Below are positions 28,401-36,401 of a DNA stretch of 64,000 nucleotides, in pieces. The notes under the pieces are model-generated. The model did no database searches. It was not told the origin of the DNA and saw only the letters and a program-made list of their open reading frames with translations. The position numbers were made by a program, and so were the translations under genes. Source of the stretch: a bacterium (GTDB lineage Bacteria > SAR324 > XYD2-FULL-50-16). Location of the stretch: NCBI GenBank assembly GCA_018829445.1, contig JAHJTV010000103.1, forward strand, positions 107,428 through 171,427. The letters are read 5' to 3'. Numbering within the stretch: position 1 is the first letter of the stretch; each line of letters begins with the position of its first letter.

Positions 28401-29202
28401 CTATGAAAAAATCGAGGGGGTTGAAAAGCTCAACGGTGTCATCTCAATCACCCAGGAAGCGATAGGTAGGACCCCAAGGTCCAATCCTGCCACCTATACC
28501 GGTTTGTTTGATGAAATCAGGAATATCTTTGCTTCAACGGATCAAGCGCAACAACAGGGATATACTTCAAGCAGGTTCAGTTTTAATAGCAAAGAAGGGC
28601 GCTGTGAAGCTTGTGAAGGCGAAGGCAGGAAAAGGGTGGAAATGAATTTCATGCCTGATGTTTGGATCACCTGTTCCGAGTGTCATGGTAAACGTTTTAA
28701 CAATGATACCCTGCAGATTACCTACAAGGATAAAACGATAGCCGATGTTCTGGAAATGGATATCAATGAAGCTACCGCATTTTTTACAAACAACAAAAAA
28801 GCTGCACAAATACTGATGACGCTTCAAGATGTCGGGCTGGGCTATATCAAATTAGGTCAGAGTGCATTAACGCTTTCCGGGGGAGAAGCCCAAAGAGTTA
28901 AACTGGCAAAGCAACTAAGCAAGTCAAGCAGCGGCAAGACTCTTTACATTCTGGATGAGCCGACAACCGGACTTCATTTCAATGACATCGAGCATTTGCT
29001 GAATCTTTTGCATCGTATTACCGAAGCTGGAAATACGGTGATCGTGGTAGAGCATAATGTCGATTTAATAAGAAATGCTGATTGGATTATCGATCTCGGT
29101 CCGGAAGGAGGTGAAAAGGGTGGTTATCTTATCGCAGCGGGAACTTCCAAAGAGGTTCTTTCCCGTCAAGAAAACCAAACCGGAGCTTGGCTGAAGAATT
29201 AG
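25438..29202 (+). CDS. Two TrmO-like domains fused to a full UvrA (TrmO-TrmO-UvrA)
   Basis: 1254 residues. The first TrmO/TsaA-like domain (about 1-130) keeps the fold pattern (FSHIIILWL, DLKPYFP) but lacks the signature motif. The second (about 165-295) has it: GVFATRSPVRPNPIALT (229-245) and DKTPIIDVKPYIPF. TrmO uses SAM to methylate t6A37 in tRNA. From about residue 352 a complete UvrA follows: Walker A GLSGSGKSS (381-389), the NSRSSVGTASDI segment, zinc-binding CYYC/CPNC, signature LSGGEAQRLRLA, LYILDEPSVGLHH, a second P-loop GKSGSGKSS, zinc-finger cysteines CEAC/CSEC, and a second LSGGEAQRVKLA with DEPTTGLHF. UvrA detects bulky DNA lesions and loads UvrB. It is a single gene with a good ribosome site and a hairpin after it. 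It may be a specialised UvrA rather than the housekeeping copy. The role of the fusion is unknown. Confidence 0.9.
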   Translation: MATYSLRPVGYLEQLDNGQELFINDDYKPALLHVNKFSHIIILWLNRDRENFYRKIKTLSEQYYNCFQNLGSQSPVEVSVARVKSIDEANGSIRIDDIIIPNDATILDLKPYFPIEDRVQNFVIPDDLSNTPNFFQSIKSKKLLQALRDRQLGNANQILDSLEIDQSGSFIKKQGHCQIKLFDASSEFLESLGLFSHIQILWWFNRFEKESYRKTTQCNPPYEKAPRTGVFATRSPVRPNPIALTTARILKIDRSKKILSISSIDAFDKTPIIDVKPYIPFLNRVKTFSVPNWLDHWSEWFEEEEEIQGNNIALTTTSDFERLGGLLSPREPALIEEQVSTQDVQADEASSDFIVIKGARENNLQGISLKIPKNKLTVITGLSGSGKSSLAFDTLYAESQRRFMDSISASGRQIFKQFERPAVDQVLNLPPAIAVEQKSVGRNSRSSVGTASDISDYMRLLFAKVGVVHCPKCGRAVEKKSVHQILQLLTNLPPGMSFGITLMDSNQVDHLYTVPEEIGNSDYKEQVRTKVEQILEAEKGALKVITSEGDDYILHTRNHCYYCGVSFFDLTPSFFSNNNPESMCPNCDGLGTKMSVSPERIVSKPEKSLLDSASEWWGDLRKFLKNPTGNWMKGEVIALAQSVGIDLETPWKDLPSEFQKKALFGTDGEIVNLTFRGTRGRDGNINRPVEGAVNHIKRLFSNSHEKNSSEFYLQFIQKEECPACHGEQLNPVARFVTVAQKRFPEVSAMSIDSLQKWMDEIPEKMSNSEYQLSKEIIQTIGKKAKALIDVGLHYLSLNRQMPTLSGGEAQRLRLATQLGCGLTNLLYILDEPSVGLHHSDHDRLIETMKQLRDMGNTLVVVEHNTSTMLQADHLIDIGPGAGIKGGHIVAQGKPSEVMAVENSMTGKYLNEDLFVGKSLPKKQRKPQGYLKLTGACKNNLKNVTVKIPLAMFVCITGKSGSGKSSLITDTLSPLLAHYYNHGNLLKGDYEKIEGVEKLNGVISITQEAIGRTPRSNPATYTGLFDEIRNIFASTDQAQQQGYTSSRFSFNSKEGRCEACEGEGRKRVEMNFMPDVWITCSECHGKRFNNDTLQITYKDKTIADVLEMDINEATAFFTNNKKAAQILMTLQDVGLGYIKLGQSALTLSGGEAQRVKLAKQLSKSSSGKTLYILDEPTTGLHFNDIEHLLNLLHRITEAGNTVIVVEHNVDLIRNADWIIDLGPEGGEKGGYLIAAGTSKEVLSRQENQTGAWLKN

Positions 29203-29211
29203 AATTATAAA

Positions 29212-29241
29212 CGTCATCCCGCTTTTAAATGCGGGATGACG
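29212..29241. terminator. Hairpin after the TrmO-UvrA gene
   Basis: CGTCATCCCGC (29212-29222) pairs perfectly with GCGGGATGACG (29231-29241) over an 8-base loop, starting 9 bases after the stop codon. It may terminate transcription, though no U-run follows. The sequence also resembles the widespread CGTCATTCCCGC-type intergenic repeat, part of which recurs near 47640. Confidence 0.55.
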
Positions 29242-29300
29242 GATATTAGACGACTTTCGGTATGTTAGTTCTCAAATTACCTGAACATAAACCACCCCTG

Positions 29301-29384
29301 TTTTCTCACATTATTTGAAAGAGAAGTTCCATTTTCTCAGATTATTTGGAGGTTTGGACTTTGCATTTTCCCGGTTTATTTGGC
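29301..29384. repeat. Three short direct repeats at the truncated end of the GlxA remnant
   Basis: TTTTCTCACATTATTTGAA (29301), TTTTCTCAGATTATTTGGA (29332) and TTTTCCCGGTTTATTTGGC (29366) recur at 31- and 34-base spacing. They end exactly where homology to the GlxA regulator begins. Multiple short terminal repeats are typical of some insertion sequence ends, so this may be a leftover end. No transposase is present. Confidence 0.4.
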
Positions 29385-30282
29385 AGTAAGTTTACTGTCA
29401 TTTAATTCGGTTAAACCCACTCCTCATTTTGCAGTGGAGCTTGTATCTATCGACGGTGAACCGGTAAGGTGTCTCAACAACGTAATGCTTCAATCGCATT
29501 GCGCTATTGACGACAGACTTGATTGTTATCTCTTGTTTAACGAATATCGAAAAAGGTCTTAAATACAATTCAAGGGCTTTGGATTGGCTTCAATATCATT
29601 ATGAGAGAGGTACCGAAATAGCTAGTGTTTGTACGGGTTCTTTTCTGCTGGCTGAAACAGGGCTACTAAATGATAAAACAGCAACGATCCATTGGGGGTT
29701 CGCAAACCTGTTTCAGCAAATGTATCCAAATATTGTTCTTAAACCGGAACGATTAATCACTGACGAAGGCGATCTCTATTGTTCAGGAGCGATAAATTCA
29801 GGTATCGACCTAGCCGTTTATCTGGTGGAAAAATATTGTGGGCATGAAGTAGCCGTGCAAAGTTCCAAAGCGATGATTCATGATAGGGTCGTAACTCCCA
29901 GTCCCCCTATTCTGTATTTCAGTTTCAAAGAAAACATCAGGACAAACAGATTAAAGAGGCTCAACAATGGTTAGAAGAGCACTATTTTGAAGCATGTGAT
30001 ATTGATAAAATCTCACAAAAACTGGGTATGAGCCGCCGTACATTCGAGCGACGATTTAAAAAATCGACTGGAGATTCCCCTCTTATATATTTACAGCGAA
30101 CAAGGATTGAGGCGGCAAAACGGCTGTTGGAAACAGATGAACAAACATTTGATCAAATATGCTATCGGGTAGGATACGAAAACAGTAATTTTTTCAGGGA
30201 ACTATTTAAAAAACACACTGGTTTGCTGCCCTCGGAATATCAACAAAAATTTTTGGTTAAACCGACTTTGTTTTTGCGCTAA
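29380..30282 (+). pseudogene. GlxA-type AraC regulator, truncated and twice frameshifted
   Basis: Three blocks in different frames together spell an AraC regulator with an N-terminal DJ-1/GATase-like domain. Block 1 (29380-29510) gives PHFAVELVSIDGEPV. Block 2 (29507-29940) gives TDLIVIS, then EIASVCTGSFLLAETGLL with the nucleophile-elbow cysteine and TIHWGFANLF. Block 3 (about 29935-30282) gives the linker KHQDKQIKEAQQWLEEHYFE, then the two-helix AraC domain (MSRRTFERRFKKSTGDSP and ICYRVGYENSNFFRELFKKH). Frame changes fall near 29510 and 29940. The first ~25 residues are missing. Only the DNA-binding part (from 30028) could still be made. It is a pseudogene, next to repeats that may explain the 5' loss. 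Confidence 0.8.
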
Positions 30283-30360
30283 CTTAAGTGGAAAAACACA
30301 AACTGTTTTTCCACCAACGGACGTGAGACCACCCAAAAGGGAAAGTTATAATATTTTGCA

Positions 30361-30430
30361 GAACAATTACGGCGGTTTTTACATTCCCAACAGAACCAAC
30401 TCAAAGGCGATCATTTAAAATTGCCCCCAT
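30361..30430. repeat. Degenerate copy of the GGCGG-type palindromic repeat
   Basis: ATTACGGCGGTTTTTACATTC, the CAGAACCAACTCAAAGGCGA stretch and the TTAAAATTGCCCC end align with better copies at 50.4, 58.4 and 63.5 kb, but the arms no longer pair well. It lies in the 298-base gap before the IclR gene. A TTGACA box at 30499-30504 may be the -35 of that gene's promoter; its -10 is weak. Confidence 0.5.
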
Positions 30431-30580
30431 AAAGAAGGTAAATCCCCTTTCAACCCTTTAAACAACACTCCCTTTCATAGTCATTATTAATAAAAAGGTT
30501 GACATACCACTGGAACTCTGCTAGGGCTAAATTTGATTTACGATATGGTATTGCAGTTTACTATAATAGTAATTAAGTCC

Positions 30581-31354
30581 ATGACAACCCAAAAACAGTA
30601 CTTCTCCATCTCTCTGGAAAAAGGTTTAAAAATCCTTGCTCTTTTTAACAAGGGACGAACAAGTATCTCACAAACAGAGATTTCCCAGTTGTTGGGACTT
30701 AACATGACCTCAACCTATCGTTATATCAATACGTTTGTGGAGCTGGGCTATCTGGAGAAGGATAAACAGACCAAACGTTTGAGACCGGGAATTCAGACCA
30801 TGTTGCTTTGCACTAATTTGTTACAGGCTGCAGATAATTTGCAGTGGATAAGGAAGGAGGTCGACCGGGTTCATGAGGCTCATAATATCACAATCGATGT
30901 AGGGCTGATCAACAACGAAAATACTGTCAGGATTTACCATCGGGAGGCAGCAGAAACCCTTACGTATAATCTTCCTGAAGTTGCGGTGAACTGTCTGCAT
31001 AACACATCAACCGGAAAGGCTTATCTTTCGACATTGTCCGATGATGATTTAAGAGCCACTGTTGAACGGATACCGCTAATAGCAAAAACAAAGAACACGA
31101 TCACAAGCAGCAACGTTTTATTTGAAGAGATAAAAAGATCAAAAGCAAAGGGATACACGATGTGTCGAGAGGAGTTTCTTCCTGGGCTGATAACCATCGG
31201 GGCTCCCCTGGTGGGGTCTAATTCTGGTCGGTGTTTGGGATCGGTCTCATTCGATTTTTCCATTCTTCAAAACAGTTATGAAGAGGTGGAAGTCAGTTAT
31301 GCTTCATTAGTAGTGAAGTTAGCTCAAAAATTATCTGAGTTATTAGCGGACTGA
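30581..31354 (+). CDS. IclR-family transcriptional regulator
   Basis: 257 residues from the ATG at 30581; a longer frame from 30533 adds sixteen hydrophobic residues not typical of the family. The winged HTH (about 8-70) contains SLEKGLKILALFNKG and LNMTSTYRYINTFVELGYLEK. The ligand domain follows (about 85-250) with NTSTGKAYLS and a less canonical FLPGLITIGAPLVG near the end. It lies 100 bases upstream of the ten-gene catabolic run on the same strand and is its likely local regulator, responding to a pathway compound. Confidence 0.87.
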   Translation: MTTQKQYFSISLEKGLKILALFNKGRTSISQTEISQLLGLNMTSTYRYINTFVELGYLEKDKQTKRLRPGIQTMLLCTNLLQAADNLQWIRKEVDRVHEAHNITIDVGLINNENTVRIYHREAAETLTYNLPEVAVNCLHNTSTGKAYLSTLSDDDLRATVERIPLIAKTKNTITSSNVLFEEIKRSKAKGYTMCREEFLPGLITIGAPLVGSNSGRCLGSVSFDFSILQNSYEEVEVSYASLVVKLAQKLSELLAD

Positions 31355-31456
31355 GCATAATAAATCAGCAAACAGGAATCATAGCTTTTTTAACCCTGTG
31401 ACAGCGGGATCAAAGAGATTTCATACTAAGCTCTCACGGCTTATTTGCATGGTAAA

Positions 31457-32788
31457 ATGGAACCAATTGAATCATACAATTTTTACATAGCCAATAAGAA
31501 TATTCCCACAGCGGATTATGCCAAGGGAATACGGATTTGGGATAAAAATGGCAAAGAGTATATCGATGGTTGTTCTGGTGCGGTAATCTGTAACATCGGC
31601 TATGGACAGGAAAAAGTTTTAGAGGCGATTAAAGCCCAAGCTGAAAAAACCTTTTTTGCTTATCGACTTCATTTTGAAAATCAACCGGCTATGGATCTTT
31701 CAAAAAAGCTGGTGGAATTAACCGCGTCCCATCTAAACAGGGTGTTCTTTGTGTCGGGTGGATCTGAAGCAGTAGAGTCCGCAATGAAACTCTGTCGTCA
31801 ATATTTTTATGACCGAGGCGAAGGTAGCAGACATATTTTTATTTGCCGTACTCCTTCCTACCATGGATGTACTTTGGGGACACTGTCATTGACAGCTTAT
31901 GCTCCACTGGAAGCACCGTTTCGGCCTATGATGAAGGCTTATCCAAAAATACCGGCTCCGAATTGTTATCGGTGCGGTTTAAACCTGACTTATCCGAATT
32001 GCGGGATTCAATGTGCAAAGGAACTGGAGAGAACTATTTTGGAGCAGGGGCCTGAAAATGTTGCAGCTTTCGTAGCGGAACCCATAGGAGGGGCCAGTAC
32101 CGGCGCCGTGGTTCCACCGGATGGCTATTTCGATATCATCCGTGAAACCTGTACTAAATTCGGGGTTTTGTTGATTTTAGATGAAGTGATGACCGGATTC
32201 GGTCGTACAGGAAAGTTGTTTGCTTATGAACATTGGGACGTGGAAGCAGATATTATTTGTCTTTCCAAGGGAATGGCATCTGGTTATGTCCCATTGGGAG
32301 CTATCATGGCTCGGAAGGAATTGGTGAACGTAATTATGGAGCATGGGGGATTCAAACATGGTTTCACCTATGCGGGAAATCCGATGGCCTGCGCAATTGG
32401 TCTCCAAGTATTGGATATTATTGAGGAGCAGGGGCTGGTCGATAATGCTAAGGTCATGGGTGATTTGTTGAAAGCGGAACTGGAAGCACTAGCTATAATT
32501 TATCCCATGATAGGACAGGTCAGGGGAAAAGGGTTATTGCTTGCGCTTGAGTTGGTGAAAAACCCCGAGACCAAAGAACCATTCCCGGCCAGCGTGGATG
32601 CTGCACAAACATTAACCGACATCGCTTTTAATGAGGGATTGGTGATCTATCCGCGGAAAACCTTAAATGGATTAGAAGGGGATCATGTATTGATATCACC
32701 CCCTTTGGTTATCACCGCAGCAGATGTTAAAGAATTGATCAATCGATTGGATAAATCACTTGAAGAAGCAGTTAAACGTTTCGCTTAA
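31457..32788 (+). CDS. Class III PLP-dependent aminotransferase
   Basis: 443 residues from the ATG at 31457; the TTG four codons earlier is less likely. It is a fold-type I, class III enzyme. PLP ring partner D242 lies in LILDEVMTGFGRTG and the Schiff-base lysine is K271 in CLSKGMASGYVPLGA. FVSGGSEAVESAMKL is the phosphate-binding turn. The four-cysteine stretch APNCYRCGLNLTYPNC is typical of a subfamily that uses omega-amino acids such as beta-alanine, taurine or GABA. It begins the operon; the CoA-transferase genes follow after 39 bases, suggesting that the keto acid or semialdehyde product is later activated to a CoA ester. Confidence 0.88.
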   Translation: MEPIESYNFYIANKNIPTADYAKGIRIWDKNGKEYIDGCSGAVICNIGYGQEKVLEAIKAQAEKTFFAYRLHFENQPAMDLSKKLVELTASHLNRVFFVSGGSEAVESAMKLCRQYFYDRGEGSRHIFICRTPSYHGCTLGTLSLTAYAPLEAPFRPMMKAYPKIPAPNCYRCGLNLTYPNCGIQCAKELERTILEQGPENVAAFVAEPIGGASTGAVVPPDGYFDIIRETCTKFGVLLILDEVMTGFGRTGKLFAYEHWDVEADIICLSKGMASGYVPLGAIMARKELVNVIMEHGGFKHGFTYAGNPMACAIGLQVLDIIEEQGLVDNAKVMGDLLKAELEALAIIYPMIGQVRGKGLLLALELVKNPETKEPFPASVDAAQTLTDIAFNEGLVIYPRKTLNGLEGDHVLISPPLVITAADVKELINRLDKSLEEAVKRFA

Positions 32789-32827
32789 AATAGCGACCAA
32801 AAGCTATCTTCACCAGCAGGTTATTGA

Positions 32828-33523
32828 ATGGATAAGCAAATAACAGTAGCAGAAGCCGTGGCATTGGTAAAAGATCACTATCATGTAATGATAGGTGGGT
32901 TTGGTGTCCCGGGAACACCCATGATTCTGGTGGACGCTTTACTAAAACAAAATACACGTCATCTGACCTTGATTAAAAATGAAGCCAATATTGCAGGGAT
33001 AGGGGTTTCGAAGCTGGTTGAAAATGGACAGGTTGACAGCCTGGTTACATCTCACCTGGGTTTGAACTCAGTAGTGCTGGGAATGATGAATCGCAAGGAA
33101 ATTAATGTGGAATTCAATCCACAGGGCATTCTGGCAGAACGCATTCGATGCGGGGGGGCGGGATTGCTGGGATTCATTACCGATATCGGTATCGATACGA
33201 TCCTGCGAGAAAATAAGCAGGTGATTAAAATAGGTGAAAGGACGGGTATTTTGGAAACATCTTTACGCGCAGATGTGGCTTTGATTCATGCAGCAATCGG
33301 TGATCGATTTGGCAACCTTGTCTATGAAAAAAGTGCACGAAATTTTAATCCGGCGATGGCAACCGCAGCAAGAATTGTGATTGCGGAAGTGGAAAAACTG
33401 GTAGAGCCCGGAGAACTTCAACCGGATAGCATCCATACTCCGGGAGCATTCGTGGATCACATGGTTGTCATTGACGAATTAACAGCTGAATACGGAATTT
33501 TGGAGGACTATGTCATCGGCTGA
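32828..33523 (+). CDS. 3-oxoacid CoA-transferase, subunit A
   Basis: 231 residues, matching the A subunit of SCOT/AtoD-type transferases. IGGFGVPGTPMILVDAL (about 22-38) is the CoA-binding loop, and FNPQGILAERIRCGGAGLLGF is the second conserved stretch. With subunit B it moves CoA from a donor such as succinyl- or acetyl-CoA to a 3-oxo or related acid. Its 3' end overlaps the B-subunit start by 14 bases, a sign of translational coupling. Confidence 0.9.
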   Translation: MDKQITVAEAVALVKDHYHVMIGGFGVPGTPMILVDALLKQNTRHLTLIKNEANIAGIGVSKLVENGQVDSLVTSHLGLNSVVLGMMNRKEINVEFNPQGILAERIRCGGAGLLGFITDIGIDTILRENKQVIKIGERTGILETSLRADVALIHAAIGDRFGNLVYEKSARNFNPAMATAARIVIAEVEKLVEPGELQPDSIHTPGAFVDHMVVIDELTAEYGILEDYVIG

Positions 33524-34178
33524 CACTAAAAATATCAAGCAAATAATTGCTGCCAGAGCCGAAAAAGAGGTTATGCCTGGACAGGTTATTAATGTCGGAA
33601 TTGGGATCCCTACATTGATTTTGAAATACCTGGATCCTGCCAAACAGGTCTTCGTCCATTCCGAAAATGGTATTGTCGGTATGGGATCTCATTGCGGCAG
33701 ATCTGATGCCGATCGCAATCTGATCGATGCCGGTGGTGGGTACGTAGGTATGGAAGTGGGGGGCTCATTTTGTGACAGTGTACTTTCCTTTACGTTGGTG
33801 CGGGGGGGAAGACTGGATCTTGCTTTCCTGGGAGCTTTGGAGGTCTCAAGAACCGGTGATTTGGCCAATTGGATCATTCCCGGAAAATATTCGCCTGGTA
33901 TCGGGGGGGGCATGGAATTGGCGCAGAAAGCACGCCGACTTGTCATTACAACGTCTCATACCAATCGCAAAGGAGAACCAAAAATACTGGATAAATGCAC
34001 GCTCCCTTTAACGGCCAAAGGCTGCATAAACCGGATTATAACAGAATTGGCAGTTATAGATATTGAAGAGGGAACACTGGTGTTGAAGGAGCTGGCTGAA
34101 GGTGTGTCTATCGATGATGTTGTCAGCAAAACAGCTGCACCTCTGATTGTCAATAAAAGCGAAATTGGGAGATTCTGA
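33510..34178 (+). CDS. 3-oxoacid CoA-transferase, subunit B
   Basis: 222 residues, the B subunit carrying the catalytic glutamate: E52 in FVHSENGIVGMG forms the glutamyl-CoA thioester. GIGIPTLILKYL and GGGMELAQKARRLVITTSH are further family marks. It overlaps subunit A by 14 bases and the next gene by one base (TGATG), so the CoA-transferase and the deacylase are translated together. Confidence 0.92.
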   Translation: MSSADTKNIKQIIAARAEKEVMPGQVINVGIGIPTLILKYLDPAKQVFVHSENGIVGMGSHCGRSDADRNLIDAGGGYVGMEVGGSFCDSVLSFTLVRGGRLDLAFLGALEVSRTGDLANWIIPGKYSPGIGGGMELAQKARRLVITTSHTNRKGEPKILDKCTLPLTAKGCINRIITELAVIDIEEGTLVLKELAEGVSIDDVVSKTAAPLIVNKSEIGRF

Positions 34179-35461
34179 TGACGGGGTATATTGTAGACAA
34201 AAAGGAAGCAAAAGTAATGGAAACCGTCGAATCTTTGCGAGAGGATATTCTAGATTTTACTTGTCGACTGGTCAGCAAGGGCAGCGTCTTGGGGAACGAG
34301 CAACCGGCAATGGAGCTGATGGCTGAAGAGCTGAAAAAACTTGACTTCATACCGAATATCCTTCCAATCGACCAGGAGAAGTTGCAGCAGCATCCTGGGT
34401 TTGCCAAGGTACCTTGGGACTACGCCCAAAAAAATAACGTGGTGGCGGTAAGGCAGGCTGATAGTAATGGTGGCAAAAGCGCTATCGTAAATGGTCATCT
34501 GGATGTGGTTGATCCTGAACCAGTTGCCTTTTGGGATTCTGACCCTTTTGAACCCTTGGTGAAAGACAATAAAATATTCGGTCGTGGCGCGGGTGATATG
34601 AAATCCGGTGTTGCTGCCATGACTTATGCAGTACATGCACTGGAAAAAGCAGGGTTTGGGCTTTGTGCACCGGTAACCATTCAGGCAGTGCTTGAAGAAG
34701 AATGTTGCGGAAATGGGGCTCTAGCATTGATGGATGCAGGTTATGATGCTGATGCTATTCTGATTCCTGAACCCTTCGGGCCCACCATTCTCACCAGTCA
34801 ACTGGGAGTACTGTGGTTTAAAGTCAGGATTGAAGGAAAACCGGTTCATGTATTTGAGGCCCAGGCAGGTACCAACGCAATAGAAAAAATGTTTCCGATC
34901 ATCCAACGGCTTAGGGAGCTGGAAAAAGAGATGAACGCAGCAGCTGTACCGGAAGCATATAAAGGTATTGATCATCCTATCAACCTGAATGTGGGGGTCA
35001 TAAAAGGGGGTAACTGGCCTTCGACTGTTGCCGCCGAAGCTGAATTTCATGGACGCCTCTCCTACTTTCCAGGAACGGACTACCAGACGGTATGTCGATG
35101 GATACAGGAGACGGTCAAAAAAGCTGAAAAAGAAGATCCTTGGTTACAGACAAACCCGCCAACCGTTGAGTTTTATGGCTTTCGTTCGGATGGACATACT
35201 ATTTCCAGATTATTACCGGCACTGGAGACACTGAATGGATGTCATCAATCCTTAACTGGCCAGGATGCTGAGGAATACATCGCCACCTGTACAACAGACC
35301 TGAGGGCGTTTCAGTTTTTTGGTAAAGGACAATGTACCTGTTATGGTCCGGTAGGTGGTGCATTTCACGGTGCCAATGAATGGGTTGATATGGATAGCAT
35401 CATTCACACCGCAAAAGCTTATGCGCTTTTTCTAGCGCGGTGGTGCAAGCTGAAGGAGTAG
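34178..35461 (+). CDS. M20-family deacylase/peptidase (ArgE/DapE-like)
   Basis: 427 residues if it starts at the ATG that overlaps the upstream stop. An ATG at 34217 with AAGGAAG before it is also possible. It is a zinc-dependent M20 amidohydrolase. The metal ligands are visible: H107 in NGHLDVVD, D140 in GRGAGDMKSG, E173-E174 in LEEECCGNG (general base and ligand), E198 in IPEPFG and the late H in GAFHGANEWVD. The lid domain is present (about 205-330), so it is full length. It probably removes an acyl group from an N-acyl amino acid imported by the ABC system encoded next. Confidence 0.85.
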   Translation: MTGYIVDKKEAKVMETVESLREDILDFTCRLVSKGSVLGNEQPAMELMAEELKKLDFIPNILPIDQEKLQQHPGFAKVPWDYAQKNNVVAVRQADSNGGKSAIVNGHLDVVDPEPVAFWDSDPFEPLVKDNKIFGRGAGDMKSGVAAMTYAVHALEKAGFGLCAPVTIQAVLEEECCGNGALALMDAGYDADAILIPEPFGPTILTSQLGVLWFKVRIEGKPVHVFEAQAGTNAIEKMFPIIQRLRELEKEMNAAAVPEAYKGIDHPINLNVGVIKGGNWPSTVAAEAEFHGRLSYFPGTDYQTVCRWIQETVKKAEKEDPWLQTNPPTVEFYGFRSDGHTISRLLPALETLNGCHQSLTGQDAEEYIATCTTDLRAFQFFGKGQCTCYGPVGGAFHGANEWVDMDSIIHTAKAYALFLARWCKLKE

Positions 35462-35532
35462 ACAGAAACCTCCCACCAATATCCGGTAAGTTTTTGAGGT
35501 AAGAAAAAAAATCAACAATAAAGGAAGAATCG

Positions 35533-36399
35533 ATGAAGAAAAAATCGTGGAAACCTTGGGTTTTACTGGCTCCGTCTTTAACGGGCGTGTTTTTACTACT
35601 GGTAGTCCCTGTCTGTTTCGTCATTGTCTACAGCTTTTGGTTGAGAGCCCCGACAGGCGCAGATATACCCGCCTTTCAGTTTGGTAACTATGCCAAGTTT
35701 TTTGAGGATTTCTTTTACACCTCCATTCTGCTGAGAACCTTGAAGGTATGTATTGAAGTTGTGGTTCTCTGCCTGGTGATGGGTTATATACCAGCATATT
35801 TCTTTTATCGAACCGAATCCAAGCACAAGCCATTTCTATTAATATTGGTAATGCTTCCTTTCTGGATCAGCTTTATCATCCGTACGCTTAGTTGGATTAA
35901 TATCCTGGGGGATACAGGGCTCATTAACTATATTTTAACAGAGATAGGTATTCTCAACGAACCACTAAGCTTGCTTTACAATGAAGCATCAGTATTGATG
36001 GGGCTATTACAATTCCTTTTACCTTTCATGATTCTCAATATTTATGTCAGCTTGGAAGGAATTGATAAAAGTCTGCTGGAAGCAGCTAGAAGTCTCGGTT
36101 GCACAGAATGGCAATCTTTTAAAGAGGTAACATTACCGCTCAGCCTTCCCGGTGTTAGTGCAGGTTGCCTGTTGACTTTTGTCCTGACTGCCGGGACTTA
36201 CCTGCCACCAATGATTCTGGGAGGGCCAGGCAACGAATTAATCGCCAATATGATATTCAAGCGAGTGATCGGGACGCTGGACTGGCCGTTTGGATCTGCT
36301 ATCAGTGTCATCCTGCTAGGCATTTTGATCGTGATAATAATGACTTACAACCGCTATCTGGGGATTAATCAGATATTTAAAAGTTTTAATAAGGAGTAA
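35533..36399 (+). CDS. Spermidine/putrescine-type ABC permease (PotB-like)
   Basis: 288 residues with six membrane helices in the usual binding-protein-dependent permease layout. The EAA loop reads EAARSLGCTEWQSFKEVTLPLSLPG (about 179-203). It resembles PotB and forms half of the importer channel. The partner permease starts 2 bases after it. Substrates of this family are polyamines, but relatives carry amino acid derivatives, and the surrounding catabolic genes favour such a compound. Confidence 0.87.
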   Translation: MKKKSWKPWVLLAPSLTGVFLLLVVPVCFVIVYSFWLRAPTGADIPAFQFGNYAKFFEDFFYTSILLRTLKVCIEVVVLCLVMGYIPAYFFYRTESKHKPFLLILVMLPFWISFIIRTLSWINILGDTGLINYILTEIGILNEPLSLLYNEASVLMGLLQFLLPFMILNIYVSLEGIDKSLLEAARSLGCTEWQSFKEVTLPLSLPGVSAGCLLTFVLTAGTYLPPMILGGPGNELIANMIFKRVIGTLDWPFGSAISVILLGILIVIIMTYNRYLGINQIFKSFNKE

Positions 36400-36401
36400 T
36401 C

